Part shown: positions 44,214 through 54,802 of the stretch, one piece after another
Position numbering within the stretch: position 1 is the stretch's first letter
Layout of the letters: each line of letters opens with the position of its first letter
NCBI RefSeq assembly: GCF_000812665.2
Contig: NZ_CP014327.1
Coordinates: 62,001-126,000 of the forward strand
Direction of reading: 5' to 3'
DNA from: Falsihalocynthiibacter arcticus
GTDB lineage: Bacteria; Pseudomonadota; Alphaproteobacteria; Rhodobacterales; Rhodobacteraceae
Length of the DNA: 64,000 nucleotides
Notes under the pieces: generated by a model
Seen by the model: the letters and a program-made list of their open reading frames with translations, nothing else
Databases searched by the model: none
What the model was told of the DNA's origin: nothing
Translations under genes and position numbers: made by a program

Positions 44214-45593
44214 ATGCATCTCAGACCACTCCTCCTATCCCTTCTATTTTCGGCTTGCGTTGCGACCGCTTCGCAAGCCGAAGTCCGTCTTTCCCCTCAA
44301 GAAGCGCGATCTGCGGCCGCTCATTACCTAGCTGGCGGCCAACCCGTTGCCGCACGCCAAATTGCTAATGGGTTGCTCATTCGCGATCCGCAAGATCTGA
44401 ATGCTCTCCTCATCTTGTCGGTCGCCGAACGCAATCTGGGGAACTTCAAGGCCGCATCTAAAGCTGGAAAGAAAGCGTGGAGCGTAGCGGTAACCGACTC
44501 ACAAAAATACAACGCCGCTTTGGTCGTCGCTCAGGCCCTCGCCTCGGATGGCTCGCATACCTTCGCGCAAATCTGGCTGCGCCGTGCCGCGCAAACCGCC
44601 CCCAGCGAGGCAGAAAAAAACATAGCAATCAGAGATTTACAGTATGTCCGCAGCCAAAATCCGTGGTCAATGGACTTTCGGTTTTCCCTGCGCCCCTCCT
44701 CCAACATCAACAACGGCTCCAACTCCGATGTCGTGATAATTGGCGGCCTTCCCCTTATTATTTCTGGCCGCAACAAACCTCTTTCTGGTATGGGCCTCGT
44801 GGTTGGCGGACGGGTGGAATACGAAAAGCCGCTCTCTAAGAGCAAAACTTTAAGGTTTGGCGGCGATATTGAAACGCGCCAATACAAGCTGTCCGAAGAA
44901 GCCATATCCATAGCGCCCGACGCCAAGGGCAGCGACTACGCCTTCAGCAGCTTCAAACTCTATGCCGCCTATGACTTCGCGGCCCCCTCAAGCATGAATG
45001 CCCATTCCTTTGAGGCTTCGGTCGGGCGCTATCGCTATGGCGGCGAGCCTCTGAGCAACTTGATCTGGCTTAAATATTCCCTGCTCCACCGACAGGAAAG
45101 TGGCAGTATTTTGCAATTCTCCCTTTTCACAGAAGCCAACTCGCGATTGGACGACCATGCGCGCGACACAGGGAGAGTACTGGCGGTTATACAGCAACGG
45201 CGCGCAACGGAATCCGGCGGGATATTTAGTTGGAATATCACGGCGAGCACCACCAATCTTATTGGCGATCCAAAATTTGGCCGCGCCTCGGACCTTGCAA
45301 ATGACGCCATAGGTGGTGGCATCAGCTATACTTGGGCTAAGCCGTTTTTCTCGGCCACAACCAGCCTGTCTCTTCAATATGATGGGCAAGTGTTTGAAAA
45401 ATCAAGATATACTCAAGGCGAGAAGCGCGTAGACCACCTCGGAGTCGCGACGCTTTCAATGTTCTTTGACGATTTCGAATATTATGGCTTCGCGCCGGTC
45501 CTCGACTTTTCCTATGCGCGTAAATACTCTAACGCCGCCCTATTCTCTGCAGACGGTTTTGGCTTGGGCCTTGGATTTCGCAGCAGTTTCTAA
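44214..45593 (+). CDS. Slam-family (DUF560) surface lipoprotein assembly modifier
   Basis: The 459-residue protein has a signal peptide (about 1-22), an N-terminal TPR-like helical domain (about 25-155, with LIRDPQDLNALLILSVAERN and AQIWLRRAAQTAPSEAEKN) and a C-terminal outer-membrane barrel starting with the DUF560 pattern NPWSMDFRFSLRPSSNINNG and ending in an aromatic residue (GLGLGFRSSF). Slam proteins (type XI secretion) move lipoproteins with TbpB-like barrels to the cell surface. The neighbouring lipoprotein 6 bp upstream is the obvious substrate. Confidence 0.88.
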   Translation: MHLRPLLLSLLFSACVATASQAEVRLSPQEARSAAAHYLAGGQPVAARQIANGLLIRDPQDLNALLILSVAERNLGNFKAASKAGKKAWSVAVTDSQKYNAALVVAQALASDGSHTFAQIWLRRAAQTAPSEAEKNIAIRDLQYVRSQNPWSMDFRFSLRPSSNINNGSNSDVVIIGGLPLIISGRNKPLSGMGLVVGGRVEYEKPLSKSKTLRFGGDIETRQYKLSEEAISIAPDAKGSDYAFSSFKLYAAYDFAAPSSMNAHSFEASVGRYRYGGEPLSNLIWLKYSLLHRQESGSILQFSLFTEANSRLDDHARDTGRVLAVIQQRRATESGGIFSWNITASTTNLIGDPKFGRASDLANDAIGGGISYTWAKPFFSATTSLSLQYDGQVFEKSRYTQGEKRVDHLGVATLSMFFDDFEYYGFAPVLDFSYARKYSNAALFSADGFGLGLGFRSSF

Positions 45594-45671
45594 CGACCCG
45601 CCCCTTACAACCCTTGAACCTTCGCGGTAATTCGGGGCACTCTGTGCGCAAATCAACAAAGGATTTCTGTA

Positions 45672-46100
45672 ATGGGTATTAAATATCTTCACACGATGGT
45701 GCGCGTCAAAAACCTCGAGGCATCGATGGCGTTCTTTGCGCTCCTTGGCCTCAAAGAGACCAAGCGTTATGATAGTGAAAAAGGGCGTTTTTCCCTTATT
45801 TTCATGGCAGCCGAGGGTCAAGAAGAATGCCCAGTTGAACTTACTTATAATTGGGATGGCGACGATGATCTTCCAAGTGATGGCCGTCACTTTGGCCACT
45901 TGGCCTATGAAGTAGACGACATCTATGCCACCTGCCAAACATTGAAGGATGCGGGCGTCGTCATCAATCGCCCTCCCCGTGACGGGCATATGGCTTTTGT
46001 ACGCTCCCCCGACAATATCTCGATCGAATTGTTGCAAAAAGGCGCGAACCTCGCCGCCGCTGAACCTTGGGCGAGCATGGAAAACACCGGCCACTGGTAG
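45672..46100 (+). CDS. gloA: Lactoylglutathione lyase (glyoxalase I)
   Basis: The 142-residue VOC-fold enzyme begins IKYLHTMVRVKNLEASMAFF (metal ligand His7) and has VELTYNWD, HFGHLAYEVDD and SIELLQKG carrying the other metal ligands (Glu, His, Glu). It converts the methylglyoxal-glutathione hemithioacetal to lactoylglutathione. AAAGGATTTCTGTA precedes the ATG. Single gene with its own terminator. Confidence 0.94.
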   Translation: MGIKYLHTMVRVKNLEASMAFFALLGLKETKRYDSEKGRFSLIFMAAEGQEECPVELTYNWDGDDDLPSDGRHFGHLAYEVDDIYATCQTLKDAGVVINRPPRDGHMAFVRSPDNISIELLQKGANLAAAEPWASMENTGHW

Positions 46101-46110
46101 ATATTCGTGC

Positions 46111-46145
46111 AAAAGGCCCGAGGCGCATTGTGCTTCGGGCCCTTC
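46111..46145 (+). terminator. Terminator behind gloA
   Basis: AAGGCCCGA and TCGGGCCCTT pair with one bulge; an inner GCGCA/TGC stem extends it. It is followed by TTCAC and lies between convergent genes. Confidence 0.6.
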
Positions 46146-46163
46146 ACAGCGCTGCATAAATTC

Positions 46164-46661
46164 TTAGTAAATATAGCGGATTTGATCGGTCCAGTACCGT
46201 TCGACACGGCGCAGGGACACATTGATTTCCTCAATCCCATCCGCGCCCAACACACCCTTTGACTCAAGCCCATCGGCGTGGCGCATAAACAAATCATTCA
46301 CAACATCGCGAATATACCGCCCCTTTTCCGTAAGGCGCACCCGCACGGAACGACGATCAATTTCACAGCGTTGATGGTGCATATAGCCCATTTCAACCAG
46401 TTTTTTTAGGTTATACGAAACATTGGAACCCTGATAATATCCGCGGGTTTTCAACTCCCCTGCGGTAACCTCGTTCTCGCCGATGTTAAACAACAACAGC
46501 GCCTGAACCGCATTAATCTCAAGCACGCCCACGCGCTCAAATTCGTCCTTGATCACGTCAAGGAGTAGTCTGTGAAGCCGCTCCACAAGGGCCAATGCCT
46601 CTAGGTATCCGGTCATAAATCCCTGAACGGTTGGTACCGCCAGCTTGGAATGCATACTCAT
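46164..46661 (-). CDS. MarR-family winged-helix regulator (LdtR-like)
   Basis: The 165-residue protein contains a MarR-type winged helix (AVQALLLFNIGENEVTAGEL, GYYQGSNVSYNLKKLVEMGY, DRRSVRVRLTEKGRYIRDVV) between dimerisation helices. The sequence YYQGSNVSYNLKKLVE is typical of the alphaproteobacterial LdtR-like group, which controls cell-wall L,D-transpeptidases and stress genes. The ATG at 46661 is preceded by GGAGAGATTT. It stands alone; targets cannot be seen. Confidence 0.88.
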   Translation of the reverse strand: MSMHSKLAVPTVQGFMTGYLEALALVERLHRLLLDVIKDEFERVGVLEINAVQALLLFNIGENEVTAGELKTRGYYQGSNVSYNLKKLVEMGYMHHQRCEIDRRSVRVRLTEKGRYIRDVVNDLFMRHADGLESKGVLGADGIEEINVSLRRVERYWTDQIRYIY

Positions 46662-46751
46662 AAATCTCTCCGCGTTTATCTTTGAAACGACATTCGCGGC
46701 AAAAACCGAACATTCGGTTAAATCTTAGAAATTGATCTGAAAATTTTTGAC

Positions 46752-48322
<1,571 letters not shown>

Positions 48323-48353
48323 CGGGGCAATTTGACGAGTGAAGGATATCTAA

Positions 48354-48761
48354 ATGGCTGGTGAGCTGCCCGAGTTTTACTTCCGAATCCGTGAAAACGG
48401 GGCTGCGGTTTTTCGTGTTGATACGGAAAACCGCCAGCGGCGCATCGAGATGGATCAAATCGCCGTGGTTAACGTGCGCAATGGCGAGATAAAACCCCAC
48501 GGGGATCGGCCTTTGTCGGACCCCGAGAAGGCCGCGATCACCCAATGGCTCTCGGATCGGCGCAGCCTGCTGGCGCAACGCGATATCGATGATATCCACC
48601 GCGCGGTGGATTACCTCAACATCACCACGCAATGGGTTCAGAGCAAAGCAACGGATGAGAATCTCGACGATATCACCGATACGCTCTTGCTCGCGATGCA
48701 TGATCTGCGCACGGTTTTGGTGCGCAAAAAGGCCGACCGCATCCTAAAAGGGCGCGGCTAA
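48354..48761 (+). CDS. Conserved hypothetical protein
   Basis: The 135-residue protein has a beta-rich N-terminus (FYFRIRENGAAVFRVDTENR, QIAVVNVRNGEIKPHGD) and a helical C-terminus (RDIDDIHRAVDYLNITTQWV, ITDTLLLAMHDLRTVLVRKK). I recognise it as a conserved Rhodobacteraceae gene without assigned function. GAAGGATATCTAA precedes the ATG. No signal peptide or metal motif. Its position 31 bp after the aminotransferase suggests the same transcript; its stop lies 6 bp from the convergent MATE gene. Confidence 0.8.
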   Translation: MAGELPEFYFRIRENGAAVFRVDTENRQRRIEMDQIAVVNVRNGEIKPHGDRPLSDPEKAAITQWLSDRRSLLAQRDIDDIHRAVDYLNITTQWVQSKATDENLDDITDTLLLAMHDLRTVLVRKKADRILKGRG

Positions 48762-48767
48762 CAGCTT

Positions 48768-50123
48768 CTAGGCTTGCCCGATTTTCACCGACCGCATCCA
48801 AAACCGCATCGTCAGCAATACAGCCGCCGCCGACAGGCCGATCACAAGGCCGCCCCAAACGCCCTGCGCGCCATAGCCCATGACGGTGCCCAAATAATAA
48901 CTCGCGGGCGCGCCCAAGCCCCAGTAGGACAAAACCGCGATCCACATCGGAATCCGCGCGTCCTGAAGACCCCGCAGCAAGCCAAGCGACATGACTTGCA
49001 AACTGTCCGCCACCTGAAAAATCCCCGCCAGTAGCAACAGACCCGTGCCCATAACGATGATTTCACCGCGCAAAGGATCGTCAGGCGCAATAAAAGCACC
49101 GACCAAAAACTCTGGGTACAGCACAAAAAGCGCCACCCCAAACAACGACAGAATAAACGAGGCCAGCGTCGCCACCAGCGCGCCACGGCGCAAATGCGCT
49201 TCATCACGGATGCCGTAAGCACGGCCCGCACGGATCGTCGCCGCGGCTGACAGGCCAAGATGCACCATGAAAACCGCGCCCGCCATCTGCAGCGCAATCC
49301 CGTGTGCCGCCAGTTGAATCGTCCCCAACCAACCGATCATCAGGGTCGCAAGGTTAAACAAGCCAACCTCCGCCAAACTGGTGATCCCAATCGGTGTCCC
49401 AAGGCGCACAACTTCGCGAAAAGCTTCCCAATCGGGCCGCCAAAACCGCACGAATAATTCATGCTCGGGCAATTTGCGGATCGCATAAAGCCCCATATAA
49501 ATCAGCAAAAGCGCGTTCACCCCAAGGGAGGCAATCGCCGCCCCGCGAATCCCCAACTCTGGCGCGCCAAAGTTGCCGAAAATGAACGCGTAATTCATCA
49601 CGATATTCAAACCCACGGCCGCAAGCGACGCATAAAAAACCGCGTTCGCCCGTTCCAGCGCCGAAAGATACATCCGCAAAACCGTCGCCAAAAGCGCGAG
49701 CAACATCCCCGGTGCCGAGATGCGCAAGTAGGATTGCGCCGCCAGTGACAGCTCGGGGTCCTGCCCCGCCGCAATCAAAATCGGCGCGGAATAAATCATC
49801 GGAATCATCACAACGACCGAGAAAAACCCGACCGCCCACATGCCCATGCGCGTTACACGGCGAATTTGCACTGGATCACCCTGCGAATCTGCGGCCGCCA
49901 CGAGGGGCACAACCGCGCCCGCGAAACCACTGCCCAGAATGAACAGAATAAACGCAAACGACGTGCCCAAAACACCCGCCGCCAGCGCATCCACAGAATA
50001 CCATCCCAGCATCAGCGTGTCGGTCATATGGACCGCAAACTGCGCAAGTTGACTACCAATGAGGGGCAAACCAAGGACGACGATTGCACGCATATGCGCG
50101 CCGTATGACATTTCTTTAAGCAT
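48768..50123 (-). CDS. MATE-family multidrug/sodium antiporter (NorM-like)
   Basis: The 451-residue protein has twelve transmembrane segments in two homologous halves, each starting with an LPLIGSQLAQ- or LGTPIGITSLAE-like helix, and MTDTLMLGWYSVDALAAGVLG, the typical first-half MATE motif. It exports cationic drugs in exchange for sodium or protons. It ends a few bases from the convergent hypothetical gene. Confidence 0.93.
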   Translation of the reverse strand: MLKEMSYGAHMRAIVVLGLPLIGSQLAQFAVHMTDTLMLGWYSVDALAAGVLGTSFAFILFILGSGFAGAVVPLVAAADSQGDPVQIRRVTRMGMWAVGFFSVVVMIPMIYSAPILIAAGQDPELSLAAQSYLRISAPGMLLALLATVLRMYLSALERANAVFYASLAAVGLNIVMNYAFIFGNFGAPELGIRGAAIASLGVNALLLIYMGLYAIRKLPEHELFVRFWRPDWEAFREVVRLGTPIGITSLAEVGLFNLATLMIGWLGTIQLAAHGIALQMAGAVFMVHLGLSAAATIRAGRAYGIRDEAHLRRGALVATLASFILSLFGVALFVLYPEFLVGAFIAPDDPLRGEIIVMGTGLLLLAGIFQVADSLQVMSLGLLRGLQDARIPMWIAVLSYWGLGAPASYYLGTVMGYGAQGVWGGLVIGLSAAAVLLTMRFWMRSVKIGQA

Positions 50124-50289
50124 GAATTTCGCTTACGCCTGTTTTCTGAGCAATGCAAGAATGGAGAGGTGTAAAATTCCACCCTCACGTCACCATAGGG
50201 CGAACTTACGAATACTTTATGCGTTTTCGACATTTTGTGGCACAATTTCGCCACGCGTAACAAATGCATACATAAAAACAGGAGCAAAA

Positions 50290-50676
50290 ATGCAGGAAAT
50301 TTTTTCGGGCGTAAGTTGGGCCGCCGTTTTTGTCGGAGCAATCGTTTCCTTTGTTGTTGGCTGGCTTTGGTATTCCCCCAAACTCTTTGGCGTCAAATGG
50401 GCCGAAGGTGTTGGCGTTAAATTGGGGGATTCATCGGAAATGCCCAAAGTCGCGATGATCAGCCAAGCCCTCGGCCTCTTTCTCATGAGTTGGTTTGTTG
50501 CCGTCACCGCCGCCTCCGACGCCCTCCTCACCGTCATCCTCGCAACTCTCGCCTTCACCGTGATGGGCTATGCCAACGGTGCCTTCGCGCAACACTCCGA
50601 CTACGCCCGCAAAGTGAACGCTGGCTACTGGCTGGTCGCGCTTGTCATCATGGTTATCTGTAACGGCATCTTCTAA
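50290..50676 (+). CDS. DUF1761 inner-membrane protein
   Basis: ATG 50290 follows GGAGCAAAA. The 128-residue protein has four transmembrane helices: AAVFVGAIVSFVVGWLWYSP, then ALGLFLMSWFVAVTAASDAL, LLTVILATLAFTVMGYANGA and GYWLVALVIMVICNGIF. WYSPKLFGVKW is the DUF1761 hallmark. Function unknown. A GC-rich hairpin without T run (50683-50705) follows. Confidence 0.88.
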   Translation: MQEIFSGVSWAAVFVGAIVSFVVGWLWYSPKLFGVKWAEGVGVKLGDSSEMPKVAMISQALGLFLMSWFVAVTAASDALLTVILATLAFTVMGYANGAFAQHSDYARKVNAGYWLVALVIMVICNGIF

Positions 50677-50826
50677 ACGCGCGGCTTCCCCTTCGCGGGG
50701 AGGCCAACAGACACGCTTGCCATAAATGAAGGCCCGTTTGTACAAAATCACCGCGCTACCGCTTGCTTGCTCCGCATCCCAATGTCACAATAGCCAGCAA
50801 CCAAAATCAAAAATGAGCAGCGCATC

Positions 50827-52788
50827 ATGGCAAACGACCTTCTTTCTGGCTCCGTTCCTGAAAAAGAATACGACGCCTCTTCCATCCAAATCCTTGAGGA
50901 TATGGAGCACGTGCGCCTGCGCCCTGGCATGTATATCGGCGGTATCGACGAGCGCGCCTTCCACCACCTCGTCGCCGAAATCGTCGACAACTCGATGGAC
51001 GAAGCGGTCGCGGGCCACGCCACCCGCATTGAGGTCGAACTCCACGCCGACCACTCGGTCACCATCCGCGACAACGGTCGTGGCATCCCGATTGATCCCC
51101 ACCCCAAAGACCCGACAAAAACCGCCCTCGAAATCATCTTCTGTACCCTCAACGCAGGCGGCAAATTCGGCGGCGACGCCTATGAGACCTCGGGCGGCCT
51201 GCACGGGGTTGGCTCCTCTGTGGTCAACGCCCTCTCCGATCACCTGCGTGTTGAAGTCGCCAAAAACCGCGAACTCTACGCGATGGAATTTTCCCGCGGC
51301 GTCCCCCAAGGCCCGATCCAGAAAATCGGTGCCGCCCCCAATCGCCGAGGCACCTCCGTCACCTTCCACCCCGACGCCGACATCTTCGGCAGCCAGAAAT
51401 TCAAACCCAAACGCCTGTTCCAAATGGCCCGCTCCAAAGCCTACCTCTTTTCAGGCGTTGAAATCCGTTGGAAATCCGAAGTCGACGATGGCGAAACCCC
51501 ACTCGAAGCCTCCTTCCACTTCCCCGGTGGCCTCGCGGATTATCTCAACGAAACCCTCGGCACCTCCTCCACCTACGCCGACGCGCCCTTCGCAGGCAAA
51601 GTCACCTTTCAAGAAAAATTCGGCGTTCCCGGCTCCGTGGAATGGGCCGTCAACTGGACCCCCGCCCGCGACGGCTTCATCCAATCCTACACCAACACGG
51701 TCCCAACCCCCGAAGGCGGCACCCACGTCGCCGGTTTCTGGGCCGCCCTCCTCAAAGGCATCCGCGCCTACGGCGAACTGGTGAACAACAAAAAGGCCGC
51801 GCAAATCACCCGCGAAGACCTGATGTCTGGTGCCTGCGCCCTCGTCTCCTGCTTTATCCGCGACCCGCAATTCGTCGGCCAAACCAAAGACCGCCTCTCC
51901 ACCGAAGCCGCCCATAAAATGGTCGAAAACTCGGTCCGCGATCACTTCGATAACTGGCTCGCCAACGACACAAAAGCCGCAGGCGCGATCCTCGACTACC
52001 TCGTGCTGCGCGCCGAAGAACGCCTCCTGCGCCGTCAGGAAAAAGAGACCCAACGCAAAACCGCGACCAAAAAACTCCGCCTCCCCGGTAAACTCACCGA
52101 CTGTTCCTCCAACTCCCGCGAAGGCACCGAGCTTTTCATCGTGGAAGGGGACTCTGCGGGTGGCTCCGCCAAAATGGCGCGCAATCGCAAAACCCAAGCC
52201 CTCCTGCCCCTCAAGGGTAAAATCCTCAACGTCCTCGGCGCGGCCTCCAATAAAATCGGCACCAACGCCGAAATCAGCGACCTAGCTCAAGCCCTCGGCG
52301 TCGGCCTCGGCACCAAATTCAACCTCGACGATCTGCGCTATGAGAAGATCATCATCATGACCGATGCGGACGTCGACGGCGCCCATATCGCGGCCCTCCT
52401 GATGACGTTCTTCTTCACCCAAATGCGCCCGATGATCGACGCAGGCCACCTCTACCTCGCCTGCCCGCCCTTGTTCCGCATCGTCCAAGGCTCCGAGCGC
52501 CTCTATTGCCTCGACGAAGCCGAGAAAAACGCCGCCCTCGAAAAAGGTATCGGTGGCAAAGGCCAAATCAAAATCTCCCGCTTTAAGGGCCTCGGCGAGA
52601 TGGACGCAAAAGACCTAAAAGACACCACAATGAACCCCCTCACCCGCAAACTCATCCGCGTCACCATCGACGAAGACGAACCCGGCGAAACCGCCGACCT
52701 CGTCGAGCGTCTAATGGGCAAAAAACCCGAAATGCGGTTCCAGTATATTCAGGAGAATGCACGGTTTGTTGAGGAGCTGGATGTTTAG
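50827..52788 (+). CDS. parE: DNA topoisomerase IV subunit B
   Basis: The 653-residue type IIA topoisomerase subunit has the GHKL ATPase domain (EIVDNSMDEAVAGHA, IRDNGRGIPIDPHP, TSGGLHGVGSSVVNALS), the TOPRIM domain (FIVEGDSAGGSAKMARNR, IMTDADVDGAHI) and C-terminal GyrB-like region (FKGLGEMDAKDLKDTTMNP). QKIGAAPNRRGTSVTFHPD and the lack of a GyrB-type insertion support ParE over GyrB. It decatenates chromosomes with ParC. Its stop overlaps the ancestral end of the convergent AbiU2-like gene by 4 bp. Confidence 0.95.
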   Translation: MANDLLSGSVPEKEYDASSIQILEDMEHVRLRPGMYIGGIDERAFHHLVAEIVDNSMDEAVAGHATRIEVELHADHSVTIRDNGRGIPIDPHPKDPTKTALEIIFCTLNAGGKFGGDAYETSGGLHGVGSSVVNALSDHLRVEVAKNRELYAMEFSRGVPQGPIQKIGAAPNRRGTSVTFHPDADIFGSQKFKPKRLFQMARSKAYLFSGVEIRWKSEVDDGETPLEASFHFPGGLADYLNETLGTSSTYADAPFAGKVTFQEKFGVPGSVEWAVNWTPARDGFIQSYTNTVPTPEGGTHVAGFWAALLKGIRAYGELVNNKKAAQITREDLMSGACALVSCFIRDPQFVGQTKDRLSTEAAHKMVENSVRDHFDNWLANDTKAAGAILDYLVLRAEERLLRRQEKETQRKTATKKLRLPGKLTDCSSNSREGTELFIVEGDSAGGSAKMARNRKTQALLPLKGKILNVLGAASNKIGTNAEISDLAQALGVGLGTKFNLDDLRYEKIIIMTDADVDGAHIAALLMTFFFTQMRPMIDAGHLYLACPPLFRIVQGSERLYCLDEAEKNAALEKGIGGKGQIKISRFKGLGEMDAKDLKDTTMNPLTRKLIRVTIDEDEPGETADLVERLMGKKPEMRFQYIQENARFVEELDV

Positions 52789-52925
52789 GGTTCACTATTT
52801 CTAAGCCAGTTAGGTCTTTGAACATTACCCATTTCGCGAAGTGCTCCATGGTCTCTTTCCTTTAGAGCCTTTTCTGTTGCGTCTTGCCGTTCACGTTCCA
52901 ATTGAACTCCGTCGAAAAGTATCTC
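52785..52925 (-). pseudogene. Detached 3' end of the AbiU2-like gene
   Basis: Reading the minus strand from the IS left flank, codons continue as EILFDGVQLERERQDATEKA, LKERDHGALREMGNVQRPNW and LRNSEP to TAA at 52787-52785. With the IS and one TA removed, this joins the fragment at 53980-54561 in frame (240 residues in total). Confidence 0.7.
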
Positions 52926-52927
52926 TA

Positions 52928-53979
52928 AAGCATCGAGCTTTTAACTTGATCCGTATCCCGCCTCACAAAAGAAGTTCCAGCATTCGTCTGGCGTGAAGAG
53001 ATTGCAAATTTTGGCGAGGGCATCGAACATCTGGTCAAATGTTCTGGCTCCGATCCTTCGAAGGTGGGCTTTGAGTTTTGAGAAGGCCATTTCAATGGGG
53101 TTGAGATCGGGTGAGTACGGCGGCAGGTAGAGGAACCAGCACCCGACTTCCCGCAAGGCTTCTGCAGCCGCCTTGTTGTAATGGGTGGCAAGGTTGTCGC
53201 AAATGACGACAGTGCCTGGTCGCAGTTCCGGGGCAAGGACATTGCGGACGTAGACTTCAAACGCCTCACCATCCATCGCCCCCTTGATGACCCATGGTGC
53301 AATCAGGTTATCTTGCGTCAGGCCTGCAATGAACGTCTGAGTGCCCCACGCCCCAAACGGTGCGTCCATTTCCAGACGCTTTCCGCATAGACTGCGCCCA
53401 CGTAGTCGGGTCAGATTGGTTTTTACTGACGTCTCGTCTATGAAGACGAGCCGTTCAGGATGCGCTTGCATTGCCGGAATACGGTACCGGAACCAGTCCC
53501 GACGACGCAGCTTCACATGGGCGCGGAGCCGCTCGGTGGCCACCAGTGACTTTTTTTGTACGTGTAACCAAGTTTGCGCAGGAACCGTCCGATAGATGCA
53601 GAATGGGCAACAACACCCGTGGCGGCCTTCAGCGCTCCGGCCAGTTCTGGCAGTGTGATGTCACCATCCTGCGCGACCAACTCTACAAGAAACTCACGGT
53701 GGAGCGCGAGCTTTCCGTGTCCTTTTGGTCGCCCTTGGACATCCGGTGTGGCATTGCCTCGCTCACGGATTCTGCGAAGCCAGCGAACGCCCGTGGCCGC
53801 CGAAACCTTCAAACGCGCCGCCGCCGCACGACCGCTCAACCCTTCCTCAATGTACTCTTGAAACCGCGCCCGAAGCGCCATCGGTAATGCTGCTGACATG
53901 ATCCATCCTCCCAACCAGAGTGAATCACAAAACTGAACTCAACGGAATCCTATCGATTCAATATTTAAGCTCGACGCTT
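52928..53979 (-). mobile_element. IS630-family element, type 2, copy 2
   Basis: 1052 bp, by eye identical to 25762-26813. It has the same AAGCATCGAGCTT/AAGCGTCGAGCTT ends, flanked by TA at 52926-52927 and 53980-53981. It interrupts the AbiU2-like gene. Confidence 0.93.
52941..53899 (-). CDS. IS630-family transposase, type 2, two frames joined by -1 frameshift
   Basis: Same protein as at 25775-26733: N-terminal helix-turn-helix frame from ATG 53899 behind GGAGG, slippage at A7 on the minus strand (53551-53557), then the DDE domain with VFIDETSVKTN, VICDNLATHYNKAA and YSPDLNPIEMAF. No difference from the first copy was noticed, which fits recent transposition. Confidence 0.88.
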
Positions 53980-54561
53980 TAGAACTCGAAACTCGTCTTC
54001 TAAAGGGAGTAGTGCATCCCAATCGCTGTCGGTTTCAAGAAAAACACGGGTGAAAAAACAAAAAGTGTCTTCAATTTCGCGAAGGGCAGCAATTATTTCC
54101 TCGGAAGTAACCCCATCAATTTGTTCAGCGTTCACAGCAACGTTTAAGTCTGAATGAGCCAAAACTTTATTTCTAAGCCGCCGACATCCAATTGCAGTCT
54201 TCTCGAGAGCTGCAATTCTTCTTCTCATATCTTCCTTGTCGCTTCCATCCGGAAGGAATTCGAACCATTGAAGAAGGCTTAGATTGTCATTTCGGCCATT
54301 TTTAATAGGATCTAGCAAGCGGCAAATACCCAAAATAACTTCCCGAAAAAGGCTTTTTTCCACTACGTGAAAAAAAATCGGTAAAACATTATTCAGCAAT
54401 TCGACTCTCTCTGGCGAACCAACAAAAAAGTTCTGAAAAAATCTCCACTTTATCTTCAAATTAATAAACGAGTTCGAAACATAGTAATACGCCTCACCAT
54501 GTTCCTTTCCCAATTTATTGACAAGATTTGCCCGTACTTCGGCTGGTGTAAAACTCGTCAT
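53965..54561 (-). pseudogene. HEPN/AbiU2-like protein, C-terminus cut by IS630
   Basis: ATG 54561 (MTSFTPAEVRANLVNKLG) follows AAAGGACC. The helical protein matches the HEPN_AbiU2 pattern: SNSFINLKIKWRFFQNFFVG, SPERVELLNNVLPIFFHVVE, LGICRLLDPIKNG, and the RNase-type motif Arg130-NKVLA-His136 in CRRLRNKVLAHSD. The reading frame enters the IS after RVL and ends with four IS-encoded residues (KRRA). Removing the IS and one TA restores 45 more codons. AbiU2-type HEPN proteins are linked to phage abortive infection. The RX5H site is retained, so the truncated product could still act. AT-richer than the neighbours. Confidence 0.8.
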
Positions 54562-54753
54562 AATTTGGTCCTTTCGATGGTCGGGCAAAATCAAATCAAG
54601 TGGCCGCCCCGTTGTGGAACGTGGCTGTCATATCGCACCGTTCGAAACAACCACCCCGTATCAAATCCGAAGGCATGGCGCGCGCTCCAACAGCACCCTG
54701 TTCACATTAACGCATCCTTAATCCGCACGCCGCAGCAAGAAACCCTTCATTCC

Positions 54754-54802
54754 ACTTTAAAAACTTTAAAAACAGGCCAGAATCGACTTTAAAAACTTTA
54801 AA
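54754..54802. repeat. Pair of 17-bp direct repeats at the lolD 3' end
   Basis: ACTTTAAAAACTTTAAA occurs at 54754-54770 and 54786-54802; each is itself a tandem of ACTTTAAAA. The second copy contains the lolD stop codon. On the minus strand the T-rich composition might help termination. Confidence 0.7.

Noticed and set aside
51451-52197. Minus-strand open frame of 248 codons inside parE
   Set aside because: Gly/Ala/Val/Phe-rich shadow of the ATPase and TOPRIM coding sequence; no ribosome binding site or known motif.
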